A stretch of DNA of 64,000 nt, from positions 76,707,834-76,771,833 of the forward strand of contig NC_065538.1 of assembly GCF_932294415.1 (NCBI RefSeq), in the 5' to 3' direction. The notes under the pieces are model-generated. The model was not told the DNA's origin, did no database searches, and worked only from the letters and a program-made list of their open reading frames with translations. Shown piece by piece: positions 32,965-44,964 of this stretch (the first letter of the stretch is position 1; the number at the start of each line of letters is the position of its first letter). The translations under genes were made by a program, and so were the position numbers. This DNA comes from Quercus robur. Taxonomy: Eukaryota; Streptophyta; Magnoliopsida; Fagales; Fagaceae.

Positions 32965-34427
32965 TTATCCATAATTGAGGCGGAAGATGTCATTCTGCAC
33001 AAAGAAGCTTCCCTGTGGCGTAGGAATCAAGTGAAACATCTGCATGATTATGACATTTGAAAGGAGTAATCAGATTTCTAATCAATGGCAACATGCATGA
33101 GCAAAACACTTCAAAATAATGCATTTGCTTTTTATATATATATATAATCTCATACCAAGTTTCAACATGACGAGTGTATAGCTTGTAACACCAACTTCGC
33201 ACTGGCTACCAACAAGATTACCCAATTTGGCCCAATCAGACCATTGCCCAAATTAGCCCAATCAGACAAAAAGGCCCAGCTTCAACAACATTGACATAGC
33301 TAAACGGGATGGCTCCCCAACTTCCCATGGTGATGTCAAAGTTATTCTTAACCGTAGAAGACAATCCTCCCAAAGAACTATGACATAAAGGTGGAGTGCT
33401 GATGTTAGAGGATCTAAATACCCGCCATCTCCACCATGTAGATCTTCCAACTAACTTAGGAGATCAACTACAAGTTCGATGGCAAGATCGTCTGACAATT
33501 CGAGCATGTCATTTTCTAAGTCACTGATACCAGCACTATTGACTATTGTCAATGTCAACAACCATTCATTAGTGTGGTCGTGGTTGGGTATAAGTGGTGT
33601 TAGTGGTTGTGGATAAGAATGGAGGACTAGTGCGGAGTTAGGCTTTTTTATTTATTTTTAAACTTAGTTGGGGATTTGACCAATAAAAATATTGTATTTA
33701 GAGTATTTTAGCAATTGACAATAAAATTCAAAATTATTTTGAAATTTGTGTGGATCTAAAACTTAAATGAGCATTCATTACTTTTAACTAGTTGTCTTTT
33801 GAGTTTGCCTTAACTAAAGTATTAATATGATAGTTGACCGTTTTCATCCTCTCCCTCCCCTTTTATCTTACAAGAAGTAGTTGAAAGGGATTCAAACCCA
33901 AGTTCTACTCCGTAAAAGAACTAGATAATGTCAATGAGTCACAAGACTCTTCACCTACACTTTAGTTAACTTAAATATAAATTCTTGACTCGAGCACCTC
34001 CAAAGGACAACGAGTTGGTACGTGGTGGATATTATGGACAATACCAATACATTCTTAAATGAAACTTATGTGTATGTGTGTGTTGTGATAGGAGAGAGAG
34101 AGAGAGAGAGATGTAAAGAATAACCTGGCTAAATCTTAGCTGGTGCTCCTCTCCAGGCAACTGAAGGCTGCCGCTGACAAAGACCATAATGCCACCCGAG
34201 GAGGACGAGGGCTGTGAATCAATGGTGCTAATCAAGTGTTTAGATTGATCAAATGGCAACTGATGAAGCTTAGAAGATATATCATCCACACCTACTATCT
34301 TCTGGCCCTCAAAGGTCAGAATAGAGTTTGGCTGGTAGAGAGAAGATAGAGCAGCTCTATCATTGTCAAAGAGATGGTAGTAATGATCCACAAATGCCCT
34401 GCCCACCATCTCAACCTGTTCTTCCAT
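32965..34427 (-). CDS. NTF2-like protein (nuclear transport factor 2)
   Basis: NTF2 binds Ran-GDP and carries it into the nucleus through FxFG nucleoporins. Exon 1 (34125-34427) encodes 101 residues and exon 2 (32965-33039) encodes 24 residues plus TAA, joined across a 1085-base intron (donor GTTATT, acceptor TGCAG). The 125-residue product matches the usual NTF2 length of about 123-126. Recognisable blocks are AFVDHYYHLFD near the start, LYQPNSILTFEGQKI, the conserved HLISTIDSQPS, GGIMVFVSGSLQLPGEE and the C-terminal MFHLIPTPQGSFFVQNDIFRLNYG. The start at 34427 opens MEEQVEMVGRAF; an in-frame ATG seven codons upstream (34448) is possible but less family-like. Both exons are intact, so the gene appears functional. 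The intron begins with a (GA)n run near 34092-34110. Confidence 0.93.
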
Positions 34428-34587
34428 TCTCTCCCTCTCTATGATCAAGTTTCCTCTTCCTCTACTCCCAAAGCATGAATTATAGGGGATGAGAAAAATG
34501 GAATAAAGTACGTAGCATGTGAGCTAAGGCACTAAAAAGAAAAAATGTGAAGCACTAGATGACTGCTATGCCCTCTTGCATTTTGCT

Positions 34588-34597
34588 TATATAAAAG
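34588..34597 (-). promoter_or_regulatory. Candidate TATA box of NTF2-like gene
   Basis: On the minus strand TTTTATATAAG lies about 160-170 bases upstream of ATG 34427. Spacing allows a leader of about 130 bases. Position and sequence only. Confidence 0.4.
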
Positions 34598-37500
34598 GTG
34601 CTATGATGGAAGAGAGGTTACTAGGGTAATTGCCTAATGTCAAGCTGGAAGAATCGGCAGCGCTGAGTTTATACGCAAAGGTTTTTTAGAATTGAAATAG
34701 AAAAAAGCCTATAAAGCATAAAACTGAAATAGGTTGAGGCCACCTCACTTCAAAGCTTCTTTCCAGCCGTCCAAATGAGCTTTTTTCCATTAGCTTCTGT
34801 GATTTTTAGTAAAAAATTATGTGGATCACATGCTATAAAAAGGAAAAGACCTTTTGACAGTATTGGGGGGATTTCTTGATGAGGGAGAGATTGAAAATGC
34901 AGTTTTATTTTTAGTGGGTCGCAGCTTGTTTATGCCGAAAGCGTTTTGAGTATGGAATATATCCGCCTACCATTTTATGCCTAGTACAGTCAATTTCCAT
35001 TTGTAGGATCCGGAATAATTAGCTTTAAAAGGCCAACATGTAGACAGGAAAAAAGAGATGTAGTCATGTTGGTTAACCCAGATATTAATGACTAGCTCAT
35101 AATGGATCTGGTTTATTGAAATCGCCACAAAAAATATACACGGTTTTTTTTTTTTTTTTTACTGTAGCGTTCTCATAAACTTTTGTTTTTCCTTAGAAAT
35201 TTTTTTTGTTATCATACGGTGTGAAGTGGTGTAAATTATCACCATTTACATCACTTTTTGCAATTGTGAATCTTCACAATAATTCACAATAATTATTAAT
35301 TAGGTTTTAGTCCAAAAAGAAACCTATTTCTTAAATCCCAAGAGAGCGAATCCTAAAAATTCATAATATCCATGAGGTTCATAGTCTGAAACCTTTAACC
35401 AATTTCTTGGGATTACCTGATTTCTCCTTATAATAACCAAGTGTGTGTAATACCGAAACTACACATCCAAAAAAATAGTTAGATGCTCAAAGTGCTCCTA
35501 GATATCGTCATTTCTCAAAAAACAAAAGGGTAAAAAAAAAAAAAGGCTAAAGCTGAGAAAGCAAAACAAGCTCTAGAAGAAAAGAATATGCCTAGTGCTT
35601 GATGCATCAAAAGCGTGAGTGAGACGGTCCAATAAACATGAGGCACAATTTACAACTGAATAAAAATAAGCTAAACAGCACGGGCCTTTGTAGTTTGACT
35701 CGTTTGGCCATGAAAAAAATTCCTCATTCATAATTATGGCCACAAGCAAAAACATTTTGCAGGTATTTTAGCGCTAAATATTGACTGCACAATTTATGCC
35801 AAAAGCCTCATAACTCAATTAATTAACACCTTTTAGCATTTTCAATAGAGACAGTCAGAATTGAAATCTTTTATTTTCCGTTATAACAATCAAATTATGA
35901 ACAACAAAAAAAAATGTCAGCAATTTATTTTAATCCAACGTCCTCTTGCATGTCCATCCAGATTGAAGCTCCCCCAATTTGAAAGGGAAAAGGGCACTAA
36001 TAAAACTAATAATAAAAAGTGGAAATAAAGAGACAGGCCCATAGTCCTATTACGTAGTCATAAAGAAAGAGACAGGCCCATAGTCCTATTACGTAGCCCA
36101 ACCCAGGTTATGATTATTGTCTCCTTTTAACCAGTTTTCTGCACTGAATTCTTGTGTTTGCCCAAGGTTCACAAGCCCACATTCGTAGACACGAACATGT
36201 TATGGGTCTAAGTCTAACAAAAGATTATCTTTTTACTTAGCCGAAGGGGCCTACAAATAGTTATGTCTCCAAGTCCTTCTTGTTCTAACACAATTAATCA
36301 TAAACAGTCATCTGAAAAAACAATTCAACCTATAACAATTGAAATATTCCTATCATTCCTTTAGTGTCTCATTTGAGGGTTTTAAAACTCAGGCTGTAGC
36401 ATCTCACTTTCATTGGATGTAAATTTAAGAGTTAACTATAGTTATTCACCTAAATTATAGGGACATTTGCAATCTACACATTAAAAATTCATAATTCAGC
36501 AATCAACACTTTAATTCAACATGAATTTGCAATGTCCATGCTACCATCAAATCGGTGTCTAAATTAAATTATCATGGTATTTGCAATGTGCTACAAATAT
36601 TTTGTCATCAACACCCTAATTTAAGATTAATGTACCCACTAATCTAATAATTTGGATACTAAATTAGATGGTGGATGACATTATAAATTAATCTCAACTT
36701 AAGGTGTTAATTGTAAAATTTTGTTTTTAGGATACACATTACAAATGACCCATAATTTAAGTAGATAGAAAACAAGTAGATATCAACTTCACTTGTTGCA
36801 AACCTTCTAAGGACCAAACAACATGTTCAGCACTTGTCTTCAAATTTAATACTGTTTTAATAAACAAGATAGAAAATTTCATCAAGAACATGTTTGGGCC
36901 AATATGGCCACACCATGAACTTGATTCTGTTATTCTAATCACCTACACTGAAATTCCTACTAAGTCCGCTAAGAAAAAGGTCTCTGCCATGAAACATACT
37001 TTGCTGAACACAAGCTAGAAGGGATGGCTATTTCTTAGAACAAGGAATTTCAAAATTTTTTGGAATAAGGCCTTCATTAAGAAGACAGATTAGGGCAGGT
37101 AAGATGCCTTTCAAAGTTCATAAACCTCTAAGAAATCAAAGGTGCATATCCAATGAAGTTCCTTTTATTACTGCAGCTGCCTCCAGAAACAGCTACAATA
37201 CTATAAGATAAATTGCAAACTATCACCAACAACCAAGCCTTAGTTCCAAAATTTTTCGAGTTTGCTATGAATCCTAAATAGACTAATCAAGATCAACCAC
37301 ATTTATTTTCCTTCATTCTATTCTATCCGAAGTAATACTCTCTATAACCTCCAAATTTTAGACCATCAAAGAGCTTAAATAAAGATGCGCACCAACTAGG
37401 TAAAGGAGAGTTTCCAGGCTTCAGACTAGAATGGGGGCTCCTAAGCTAAGAATTTCCTCTTTCACTACATGCTTTAAAGATGTAATAATCTCCTCTTCTT

Positions 37501-37739
37501 TTGACCTTGATCAAGTCTCAATTTCCTTCCAAGCCTGTCCTTCAGATTCGATTTACTGCCTCAAATTCAATATAAACTGAAATCTGAACTCAGACACATA
37601 ACCAATCACCCAGAACCCTATTCTTAGACTACCTCCCCACCACCCAATAAAACAAAAACCAGGAGAAATGAAAAGAAAACAGTTCTCTTTTCATTTTCCA
37701 AACTTACTATACTCGTCATTTATACAAAAGGAGGGGAAA
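34598..37739. other. Long intergenic region
   Basis: No gene recognised. A 39-base-period direct duplication of AGAGACAGGCCCATAGTCCT... is at 36027-36057 and 36066-36096. Small frames at 35573-35755 and 36757-36942 lack motifs. T- and A-runs occur near 35143 and 35531. Confidence 0.4.
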
Positions 37740-37863
37740 TGCATTTGGCTTAACTTGTTTGCTAAAAGGTGAGATAAAAAGTGACTTTAAGCAAATAAAT
37801 CAGCTTATTTGCTTAAAGCCACTTTTTGTCTCACCTTTAAACAAATAAGCACTGCCAAAGGCA
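37740..37863. mobile_element. Foldback MITE (long near-perfect palindrome)
   Basis: The left arm 37740-37797 (TGCATTTGGCTTAACTTG..., then AGGTGAGATAAAAAGTG) pairs with the right arm 37802-37863, whose minus strand reads TGCCTTTGGCAGTGCTTATT... then AGGTGAGACAAAAAGTG. The loop is only a few bases. A transcript would fold into one long hairpin, a form that can feed small-RNA production. Confidence 0.82.
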
Positions 37864-39062
37864 CAAATATATATGCGAGAAACCAAAGGAGATATCCATC
37901 CCTTAGGGTGCTGATGTAGGACAAAATAGGGATTCTCCTATGTTCATGACTCCATCAGGTGCATTTGGGAGAAGGGATTTGGGTGGAAAGTAAAGGAATA
38001 GAAAATACTATACCGATTGTTTTTTCCTTTTTTGTGTGTATTGGGGAGCAGTTGTTTTTTTCTCATGTTTGGGAGAATTTTAAGGAAATGATAAGATCAG
38101 CAGGGAAAAATATACCCCTATTTGAGGGATTTTCTTTCCACCCAAATATGTCCATATTTGGGAAGAAAGGAAAGTTTTTAATAACTCTTTATTTAAACAA
38201 AGGGGCCTAATGGTAAGAATAAAAATACTATTCCTTTCCTTTACTCTCTCCCAATTATCAAATATATATATATATATATATATATGAACATCGTAACAAG
38301 AGAAGGGGCAATACCTATACTTCCCTTCTCTTTCCTTTCCCTATGGATAGGTCTTATCCTTTCCATTCCTTTTGCTTGCAAAATCACAAACATGCTGTTA
38401 GTTTGATGTAAGCCCAAAAAAGTAGGTGAAGTGACAAGTGATATCTATAGGGGCCAAAAAAATTCACTTATGCCCATTAAAAGTATTTCAAAAGACATAC
38501 ATAATTACTAAGAAATGATTATTCCTCAAATTCACACATACAGGTAGTGAAACTATCCTGTTGTCGTCCACATACAATTATGACAATAACACTATTTTCA
38601 TTGCCATGGCACATAAATAGCTGGACAATGTCGGAATTATGCATTCCTAAATGTGAATTACCAACCAAATACCACAGAAATTTTAAGGAATGAATTCCAA
38701 CAATGCCAATGAGCTTAGATGAAGTGGCACTTCCTCTTCCCAGATAATGGGTGAAGAGTAAATTATATGCATCTATCTTGGTCAATAACCAGGTGACAAA
38801 AAAAATAAAAATCAAGCAAAATACTGCAAGGATCCTCGTAGTGTAGTAGGACAAGAAAAATAAATAAGTGGTCCATCTAGAAAATGTAGGGTCACAACTT
38901 AGTCTATCACAACCTGAACACATTCAAACAGAACAAGTATCCAACTATTATAGGGCGTTAAATTAAAACAATGGAGTTGTTGAAGCAGTGTCATGGAAGA
39001 TAGCAACGTAAATGGGAAATGATTTTTAAAATAGCTGTTGCTAAAGGTAATTCCATTAGGAT
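37864..39062. other. Intergenic with a possible further TIR element
   Basis: About 37957-38262 has facing ends (TTTGGGAGA and AAAGTAAAGGAATAG on the left; TATTCCTTTCCTTTACTCTCTCCCAA on the right) that could be terminal inverted repeats of a 300-base element. An (AT)n run follows at 38263-38285. The 134-codon minus-strand frame at 38519-38923 has hydrophobic stretches but no recognisable family. Confidence 0.4.
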
Positions 39063-39234
39063 AAAACTTAGGTACAGTACCTTAAGTGCTGTTCTTTAGG
39101 TTCTTCTCTTAAGATTCTGCCATGTGGCTACTTAACTAAAAAAATATACTTCCTTCCTATGAGAAAAAAATTATATGGCAGAATCTTAAAATGAGAATCT
39201 AAGGTACAGTACCTAACTACTGTACCTAAGTCTT
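39063..39234. mobile_element. TIR MITE, 172 bp, ending AACTTAGGTACAG
   Basis: The left arm begins AAAACTTAGGTACAGTACCT and runs to AAGATTCTGCCATGTGG. The right arm on the minus strand begins AAGACTTAGGTACAGTAG and runs to AAGATTCTGCCATATAA. The arms are about 60 bases and imperfectly complementary, with a short AT-rich centre. Non-coding. It lies about 370 bases past the OST3/OST6 stop codon. Confidence 0.8.
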
Positions 39235-39602
39235 GCCTATTTCATTATATATGGATTCATGCAAACTATAAAAGTCGAGAAAAAAATGGTGGTAATGGGG
39301 TTGGTATAGTTGTCGCTCAAGTGCTTTCATGGGTTTCTTAAGTTACATCTTAAGCATATACATGGTGTTCATGATTGTTCCAATTGGATATATATCAATC
39401 ACAATTACAAAGCAAACACAGACAAGATTCTAACTTGCAATCAATATCACAAAAAAAATTAGTCTAGCAAATGGGTTATCAACCAAAAATTTTAAGCCTT
39501 TAATTCAAGTAGCAACAACAATAGTCATACACTATTAAAACATGAAATTATCAAAATCCAACTTATAAATCCGAAAATCACAATGCATTACTCTTAGTAC
39601 CT
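39235..39602. other. 3' flank of OST3/OST6 gene
   Basis: No gene; AT-rich. It should include the 3' untranslated region of the minus-strand gene ending at 39603. Confidence 0.4.
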
Positions 39603-40628
39603 TCATTTCCAACTTGAAGGCCAGAATCCATGAATCCCGTAGCCGGTCTTCCAATTGTCCAAATACACGACCTTCTTCACCGCCCAGAACGAAACGAACA
39701 GCGCCACGATCATAACAAACCTCTGCACATTCAAATTCCTCACCTTCACGAGCAAATGCGTCACGAACGCCAGCAACAACCCGACGATCGTGTACAAGAA
39801 CCCGATCGCGAACCCTTCGGCTCCGAGCTGCATCCCGGACCCTTGGTAGAAGAAAATCAGCTTGTTCGGATCATTCCGATCGGCCAAAAACATCGGCATT
39901 TTCCGAATTATGTTGTGCATCGCGCCGGAAACGCTGAAGAAGTAAATGAAAACCGAGCCGGAGAGCCAGAGCTTGGGATCGTGAAGCAAGGTCTCGCCTT
40001 TCACGATCTTCTTGATCGCGAAGGGGATCCAAACCAGGGTCGCGAGCACGATGAGGCCCAATTGCCTGGTGGAGAGGAACGGAGGCCGGTGAATCGGACC
40101 GACGTTGAGCTTGGTCTTGGCCTGGACGAAATCGGCCATCGACTCGGCGAGTCGCGAGAAATCGCCCTGGTCCATCTGCTCCGATTGCTTGGGGGAGTGG
40201 TGCGGAGCGACGAGGCGGATGTGGGGGAGGGCATTGACGCCGAAGAGAGCGAAGCTCTGCTGAGACTCTTTGAACTCGATGTCGCAGAAGAAGAGGTTGG
40301 GGCTGCTAGGGCTAGGGTTAGGGTTGTTGGTGACGAAGGATTGGGCGAGGAGAGAGAATTCGGAGTGGAGGGTTTTGAGCTGGAGCTCCGACTTGTCGTG
40401 GAGCTGGGTGGCGTCGAAGAAGATGAGGAGGTAGTAGGGTCTTGGGGTTTTCGTGGAGGTGAGGTAGCGAGAGACGGAGTGGTCGTCGAGGTGGATTATG
40501 CCGGTTTTGGATCGGGATTGGAGGGATTGGAGCTCCGAGAGTCGGTCCGAGTCGGAGGAGCTGGTTGAGGTTGAGATGAGGAGGAGGGAAATGAGGAGGA
40601 GGACGGGGAGAGACTGAGTGGGAGACAT
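39603..40628 (-). CDS. Oligosaccharyltransferase subunit OST3/OST6 (MagT1/TUSC3 family)
   Basis: This family is the ER-membrane oligosaccharyltransferase subunit that helps N-glycosylate nascent proteins. The frame is a single exon of 341 residues with no breaks. There is a signal peptide (about 1-20), a lumenal thioredoxin-like domain (about 45-175: YYLLIFFDATQLHDK, NLFFCDIEF, FALFGVNALPHIRLV, DFSRLAESMADFV) and four membrane segments (about 189-208, 219-240, 272-294, 301-320). The C-terminus ends with the conserved VVYLDNWKTGYGIH block. The yeast/animal CXXC redox motif is absent; the equivalent place reads DATQLH, which is usual for plant members. The start at 40628 (MSPTQSLPVLLL) opens directly into the signal peptide; the in-frame upstream ATG (40748) would add 40 non-conserved basic residues. 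GC content is clearly higher than in the surroundings, which also creates large antisense frames. Confidence 0.95.
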   Translation of the reverse strand: MSPTQSLPVLLLISLLLISTSTSSSDSDRLSELQSLQSRSKTGIIHLDDHSVSRYLTSTKTPRPYYLLIFFDATQLHDKSELQLKTLHSEFSLLAQSFVTNNPNPSPSSPNLFFCDIEFKESQQSFALFGVNALPHIRLVAPHHSPKQSEQMDQGDFSRLAESMADFVQAKTKLNVGPIHRPPFLSTRQLGLIVLATLVWIPFAIKKIVKGETLLHDPKLWLSGSVFIYFFSVSGAMHNIIRKMPMFLADRNDPNKLIFFYQGSGMQLGAEGFAIGFLYTIVGLLLAFVTHLLVKVRNLNVQRFVMIVALFVSFWAVKKVVYLDNWKTGYGIHGFWPSSWK

Positions 40629-40815
40629 GGTTTGTGGATTTTTTGGGGGTACAGAGAGAATAAGCTTGTTTTTGTTTGGAGAGGATGGAGTTTTTCTTTT
40701 TTTGAGGAGGGGGAGACTTTGATTTTGACTTCTGGACTTTGTTACCAATGGCTACCTGTCGTTTTACTTGCATTTGTGGCAGGAGAACAAGGAAACGGTC
40801 TGGTTCTTAGTTTGA

Positions 40816-42181
40816 GGGGGTGTGCGGCAAATCCGCAAAATCCAACCCAACTCATTCCATCGGGTTGGGCCACCTTTTAAGGTTTGGTTTGTTAGATTGG
40901 GTTATGAATATTTTTTTAAAAGTGAGTAGGACTGGATTTGGGTTATAAAATTTACAAATCCGCCTAATCCAATCCGACTTACTTATATTTAATATATATT
41001 TAAATTTAAAAAAATATATATATTATACAATTCTTTTAATTTACTTTTTTTTTCCCTTTTCCTAAATAAAACTCAAACCCTAAATTCTCCTTATATAGTT
41101 TTATGTTTGTTTGGTGTTATATTCATAATTATTTGATTATAAACTTGCTCTTATTTGTAGTGGTGTTGTTCTAATAATAATAATAATAATAATAAAGACT
41201 ATCCAACCTATAAGGACTCAAATTGATCCAATGCCCAAAAGATTTGGACAATCGCCCAACAAGCCCACAACAATAAATTTGTTAGAGAGTGAGTTTAATG
41301 TTGAACGTTTAACGTGTCAAATATGAATCACTACGGGTTAGTTTAGTGTTAGAATGAACGAGAATAAAAAGTTGAAAAGAAAAACAGTCTTCGGTCAAGT
41401 CCAAGGATGGTATGTTCTTGTATTTAGCACTCAGACTTACACAAATATTCCAGTTCTTGATTACAAAGTGGTCCCTTTTTCTCTTTGATGCCCCCCTTTT
41501 TTTGTAATGGAATCCTTCCCCTTTTATACTCCCTCCCCTTCTTTCATCTTAGTCTTCCACATGTAGATCAGATTGCTAATCTCTTTGATACTTGTCCCAT
41601 CAGCACCTTTTTGAAATACTTTTTTGAAATCTTTGTGGATAGCCGTAAAGCTAGAAATCACTGTTCAGGCATCATCTCCACATTAATGCAGCCAATTGGT
41701 TAGGTGTAGAGCATTCAATGTGGTGATAGTAGCTTTCTTCCTAGATATTTCTCCATTCTTTGTTGACTCACTTCTTTTTGAAACTTATCCTCCTAAGCAT
41801 GGTGGCCCATTGCCCAATACTTGCTAAGTGGTCAGACTTCAGGCTTCCACTCTGTTTGCCGAGGAAGGATGGCTCCTCGTACAACATCACTTGCTTGTTG
41901 TGACCGGTCCTCTTCCTCGGCCCAAAAATCTATTTGCCTTTACTAGCACTTGTTTGTCATCGGGCTCTTTGACGTCCTCGGGCGCGGCCTATGACCCAAT
42001 ACCCTTATCCAAGCTATTTATCCCCACACAACCCATGGGTACAATCCGACCCAACCCAATCCGCATGGGTTGGGTTGGACCCTTGTGTTGGGTTGTGTTA
42101 GGTTGGATTTTTTTAACCCACAATGGTGGGTTGGATCGAAAAAACTCTACAGTCTGACCCAACCTGACCCATGCACACCTT
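40816..42181. mobile_element. Probable hAT-type element split by a solo LTR
   Basis: The left edge reads AGGGGGTGTGCGG and the right edge GCACACCTTT, giving terminal inverted repeats GGTGTGC. Both inner ends are rich in CCAACCCAA/GGGTTGGG words. The two halves (40816-41208 and 42029-42181) are separated by the solo LTR at 41209-42028, whose CAACC target duplication lies within these words. The left edge starts about 190 bases upstream of the OST3/OST6 start codon. No transposase. An 8-base target duplication was not convincingly found, so the class is inferred. Confidence 0.5.
41209..42028 (+). mobile_element. Solo LTR, 820 bp, target duplication CAACC
   Basis: It begins TATAAGGACTCAAATTG, apparently a mutated TGTAAGGACTCAA, and ends TATCCCCACA. 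CAACC flanks it at 41204-41208 and 42029-42033. It shares the start, AATAAATTTGT(T)AGAGAGTG and the CCTCGG-rich 3' part with the solo LTR at 29975-30705. No internal domain or primer site. Because the host DNA is CAACCC-rich, the 5-base repeat alone is weaker evidence here. Confidence 0.75.
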
Positions 42182-44959
42182 TGGCTAGTTTTTACCGATT
42201 GAAGTATCGATTTTATTGGTTTTGGGAGCTTTTACCGGACTAATTTAGGGTCTAGTTTTCAATGTGATTTTTAAAACCAATCCGTTGGAGTCCTTTGATA
42301 CTTGCACCACTATCTAGCTCCTTTCTTGGTGTTTCAAATATAAACTTCTAGAATTCAAATGTCCTTCTTTTAATTATGGAATTATAAAATTAAAAAAAAA
42401 AAAAGACGTATCTTGTCTAATTAATATATGCAACATGTAATATTCTATATATGCTTACAATTCATTTTAACTGTGATATTGATTGACCAACTAAATTATA
42501 TAACAGGCTGGGTTTTGGAGCAATAACAAGTGTATTATAAATCCAATTTAAAACACTAATATTACTATTTTCGTGTGTATTCTAATAAGTATTATTGTTT
42601 ACTCAAAAAAAAAAAGTGTCATTTACCAAAGAAATATATTGTAGATTCGAGTATGAGAATTAGCCTCTCCTAAATTTCATTTTTTAAATAATAATAATTG
42701 AAAAAAAGAAAAAGAAAAAAGAGAGGTAAGTAACTAAGGATGCATTGGCAATGGCATTAGGCTCTTCAAAACCACATTTTAGCCAAAAATTTGACTGAAT
42801 TCATCCCAAAGTGTCATGCATCAAGCTTAATAAATTCTCCAAAAAAAAAAAAAAAGAGTAAAAATGCATAGTGGGCTTGTAGTGGGCCTTTTTTGCAACT
42901 GTAGGCTAGGTTGTCTCCTGCCACGTTATGGCCCAATGGTTCTGGGTAGGAGAGTTAGGATTGGCATGATTGCAACACACTCCAAGCCAGCTTGTGCACA
43001 AGCTAGAACCCCTTTGTTAGGACCTTGGACACATGCCCATAACAAAAGAAACTGTTACAAAAAAGTTATGGTAGATAGGTCTAATATAACAATAATAAGA
43101 AGAATATGCTTACTGTCAACCAGAAAACAAAAAAGCTAAATCATGATTTTATTAAAGGAGGAAATAATGTAGCAATTTAAATGCAGCAAAAATGAGTTAA
43201 CAACAACGATAAAAAGAAAAGGAAATAATATTAATGCTTGATCAATAAAAAGAAGAATGGTTAGTCTGTCATGCTTGATTTCTTAATGGAGTTAAGTCCA
43301 AGAAAGGAACCACTCTTCAATATAGGCAATCTCATTAGGACGTCCTACCACAAAAATTGCCCACTTTGAGAGAATGGGCCTAAATGACTTTTCCTCAAAT
43401 TCCTTCATTCTCACTAGAGAGTAGGCTTTTTAGAGGGAGAGAAGGGAACAACTTATTGGTGGTACATGCCCACTATCACACTCTTGCTCACTTTCTGTTT
43501 TTTTCTTTCTGATTCCTTTTTCCTCTCTAAGTATCCTGTTTTTCCTCTTATATTTCACTTTTTCTTACTTGTTTTGCTCTTGTTTTATCTCTCGTGTTTT
43601 TCTTCCCCTTTCTCCTATTCTCCTCCATTCTGCCTCCACTGTGCACAGTTAAGGCCCTTTTTTATACTACCTATCGTGACGGGTTTTTACTATAATTGCT
43701 TTTGTCCTGGTATAGGTGTCCTTCCCAGACCACTCATTGGTCTGTCGGTTGCCCAGCCATCACCACTTACCTATGCTAGCCATGCCACATCCCATTCTTA
43801 GACAAAAGAGTTTTATTTTTGTTTTCTTGCTCACCGTGACATTCCCATCCGGATAAGGGTGAGCATTCTCTCTTACTATCCCCTATGGCATGCACTTAGT
43901 GATTCTAGCTCATCTTTCCCTCTTTTTGGTGGTATGTCATCCCAGCAAGACATTTCCCCCAAAAGAGCTTGAGTGGGAACCCTAGAATAGGCTTTCCCTT
44001 TCTCCCCACCGCCAGATCATACCCTCTCTTACCTCGGATCCATGGCCCACTACTCTTGCATTGGCTAGGTATAAATGGGTGCTACCTGAGCCTTATGAGT
44101 GTTCCACTTCCATGCGTGTCCATGGCTTGCCTGCTATTCATGTGTTTGCCATGACCTAAGGGCTTGTTTGCACGTTCTGCTACTCATTGTTGACTTATTG
44201 TGGCGTGGATGAGTCACTGGGCTTTCATTATTTATATCTTACTTCTTTCCTAGGCTGGGTCTTGCTTGGGCATGGGCCTTTCCTTCTTCAATCCAACCCT
44301 TATCCTCTTTGTGGGTTGGTTGACACTTTTACCATGCCACCACGTTGTTTCTGCCATGTTATTATTTGACTTGTGCTTGCTAAGCCTCTTTTGGATCTAC
44401 TGTACACTTTCCTTCTGCTTAGTTCTAGTAGCCCAGTACTATCGTTGGACTTGCACTCATGCTGTTTTGGGCTTTCTTGGCCCATTTCATCGCTTTGGGG
44501 CTTCCTTCTCCCATTTTATTCTTTTGGGCATCCTTGACCCGTTTCATTTTCTTAGGCATCCTTTCTCATTCCAATCCTTCATTCCCATGGGTTTTTGCTA
44601 AGTCTTTTGGACTTCCCTGACCTAAATTACCATATCCTTTACTTTCGAGGTTTATAAGCTTTTCCACCAACCCCATTTTCTTAGTTTCTTCCTTTGGGCT
44701 CCTTCAGCCCATTCTTGCTTGCTTTCCATTTCTCATAATGCCCATGGGTTTGCTACTTTTTTCTTTGGGCTCCTTTGGGCCCGCTTGCTTTCTTTAAGGC
44801 CCTTTTGCTATTTTACAAGCTTGTGGTCCATTATTTATGCTATTCAGGTTTAATGGTTTTCTTCTCAATTTACTAATTCTTCTTCTTTATTCCCTCCTAT
44901 ATTGTTGGGCTTCTTCCTATTATTAAGCCTTCTTACCAAAGTGGGCATCAACAAGGTTC
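42182..44959. other. Intergenic, possible old LTR-like block
   Basis: No gene is supported. From about 42900 to 44951 the plus strand is rich in GGGC/GCCC/CTTGGGC words and pyrimidine tracts and ends GTGGGCATCAACA, which resembles the end of a long plant LTR. A possible start is near 42908 (GGTTGTCTCC), with AGGTT on both sides, but no clean TG start exists. Open plus-strand frames at 43466-44601 are low-complexity by-products. The copia element at 44965 inserted 13 bases past the suggested right end. Confidence 0.35.
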
Positions 44960-44964
44960 AATAC

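Noticed and set aside
33262-33450. 62-codon frame in the NTF2 intron
   Set aside because: Lies wholly inside a well-supported intron and has no motif.
38519-38923. 134-codon minus-strand frame with hydrophobic stretches
   Set aside because: No recognisable family and AT-driven composition; not supported as a gene.
39630-40568. 312-codon plus-strand frame antisense to OST3/OST6
   Set aside because: It is the reverse shadow of the GC-rich OST3/OST6 exon; its composition is arginine/glutamate-heavy and it has no domain.
43466-44601. Several open plus-strand frames of 60-111 codons
   Set aside because: Phe/Leu/Pro/Ser-rich by-products of a pyrimidine-rich, probably repetitive block.
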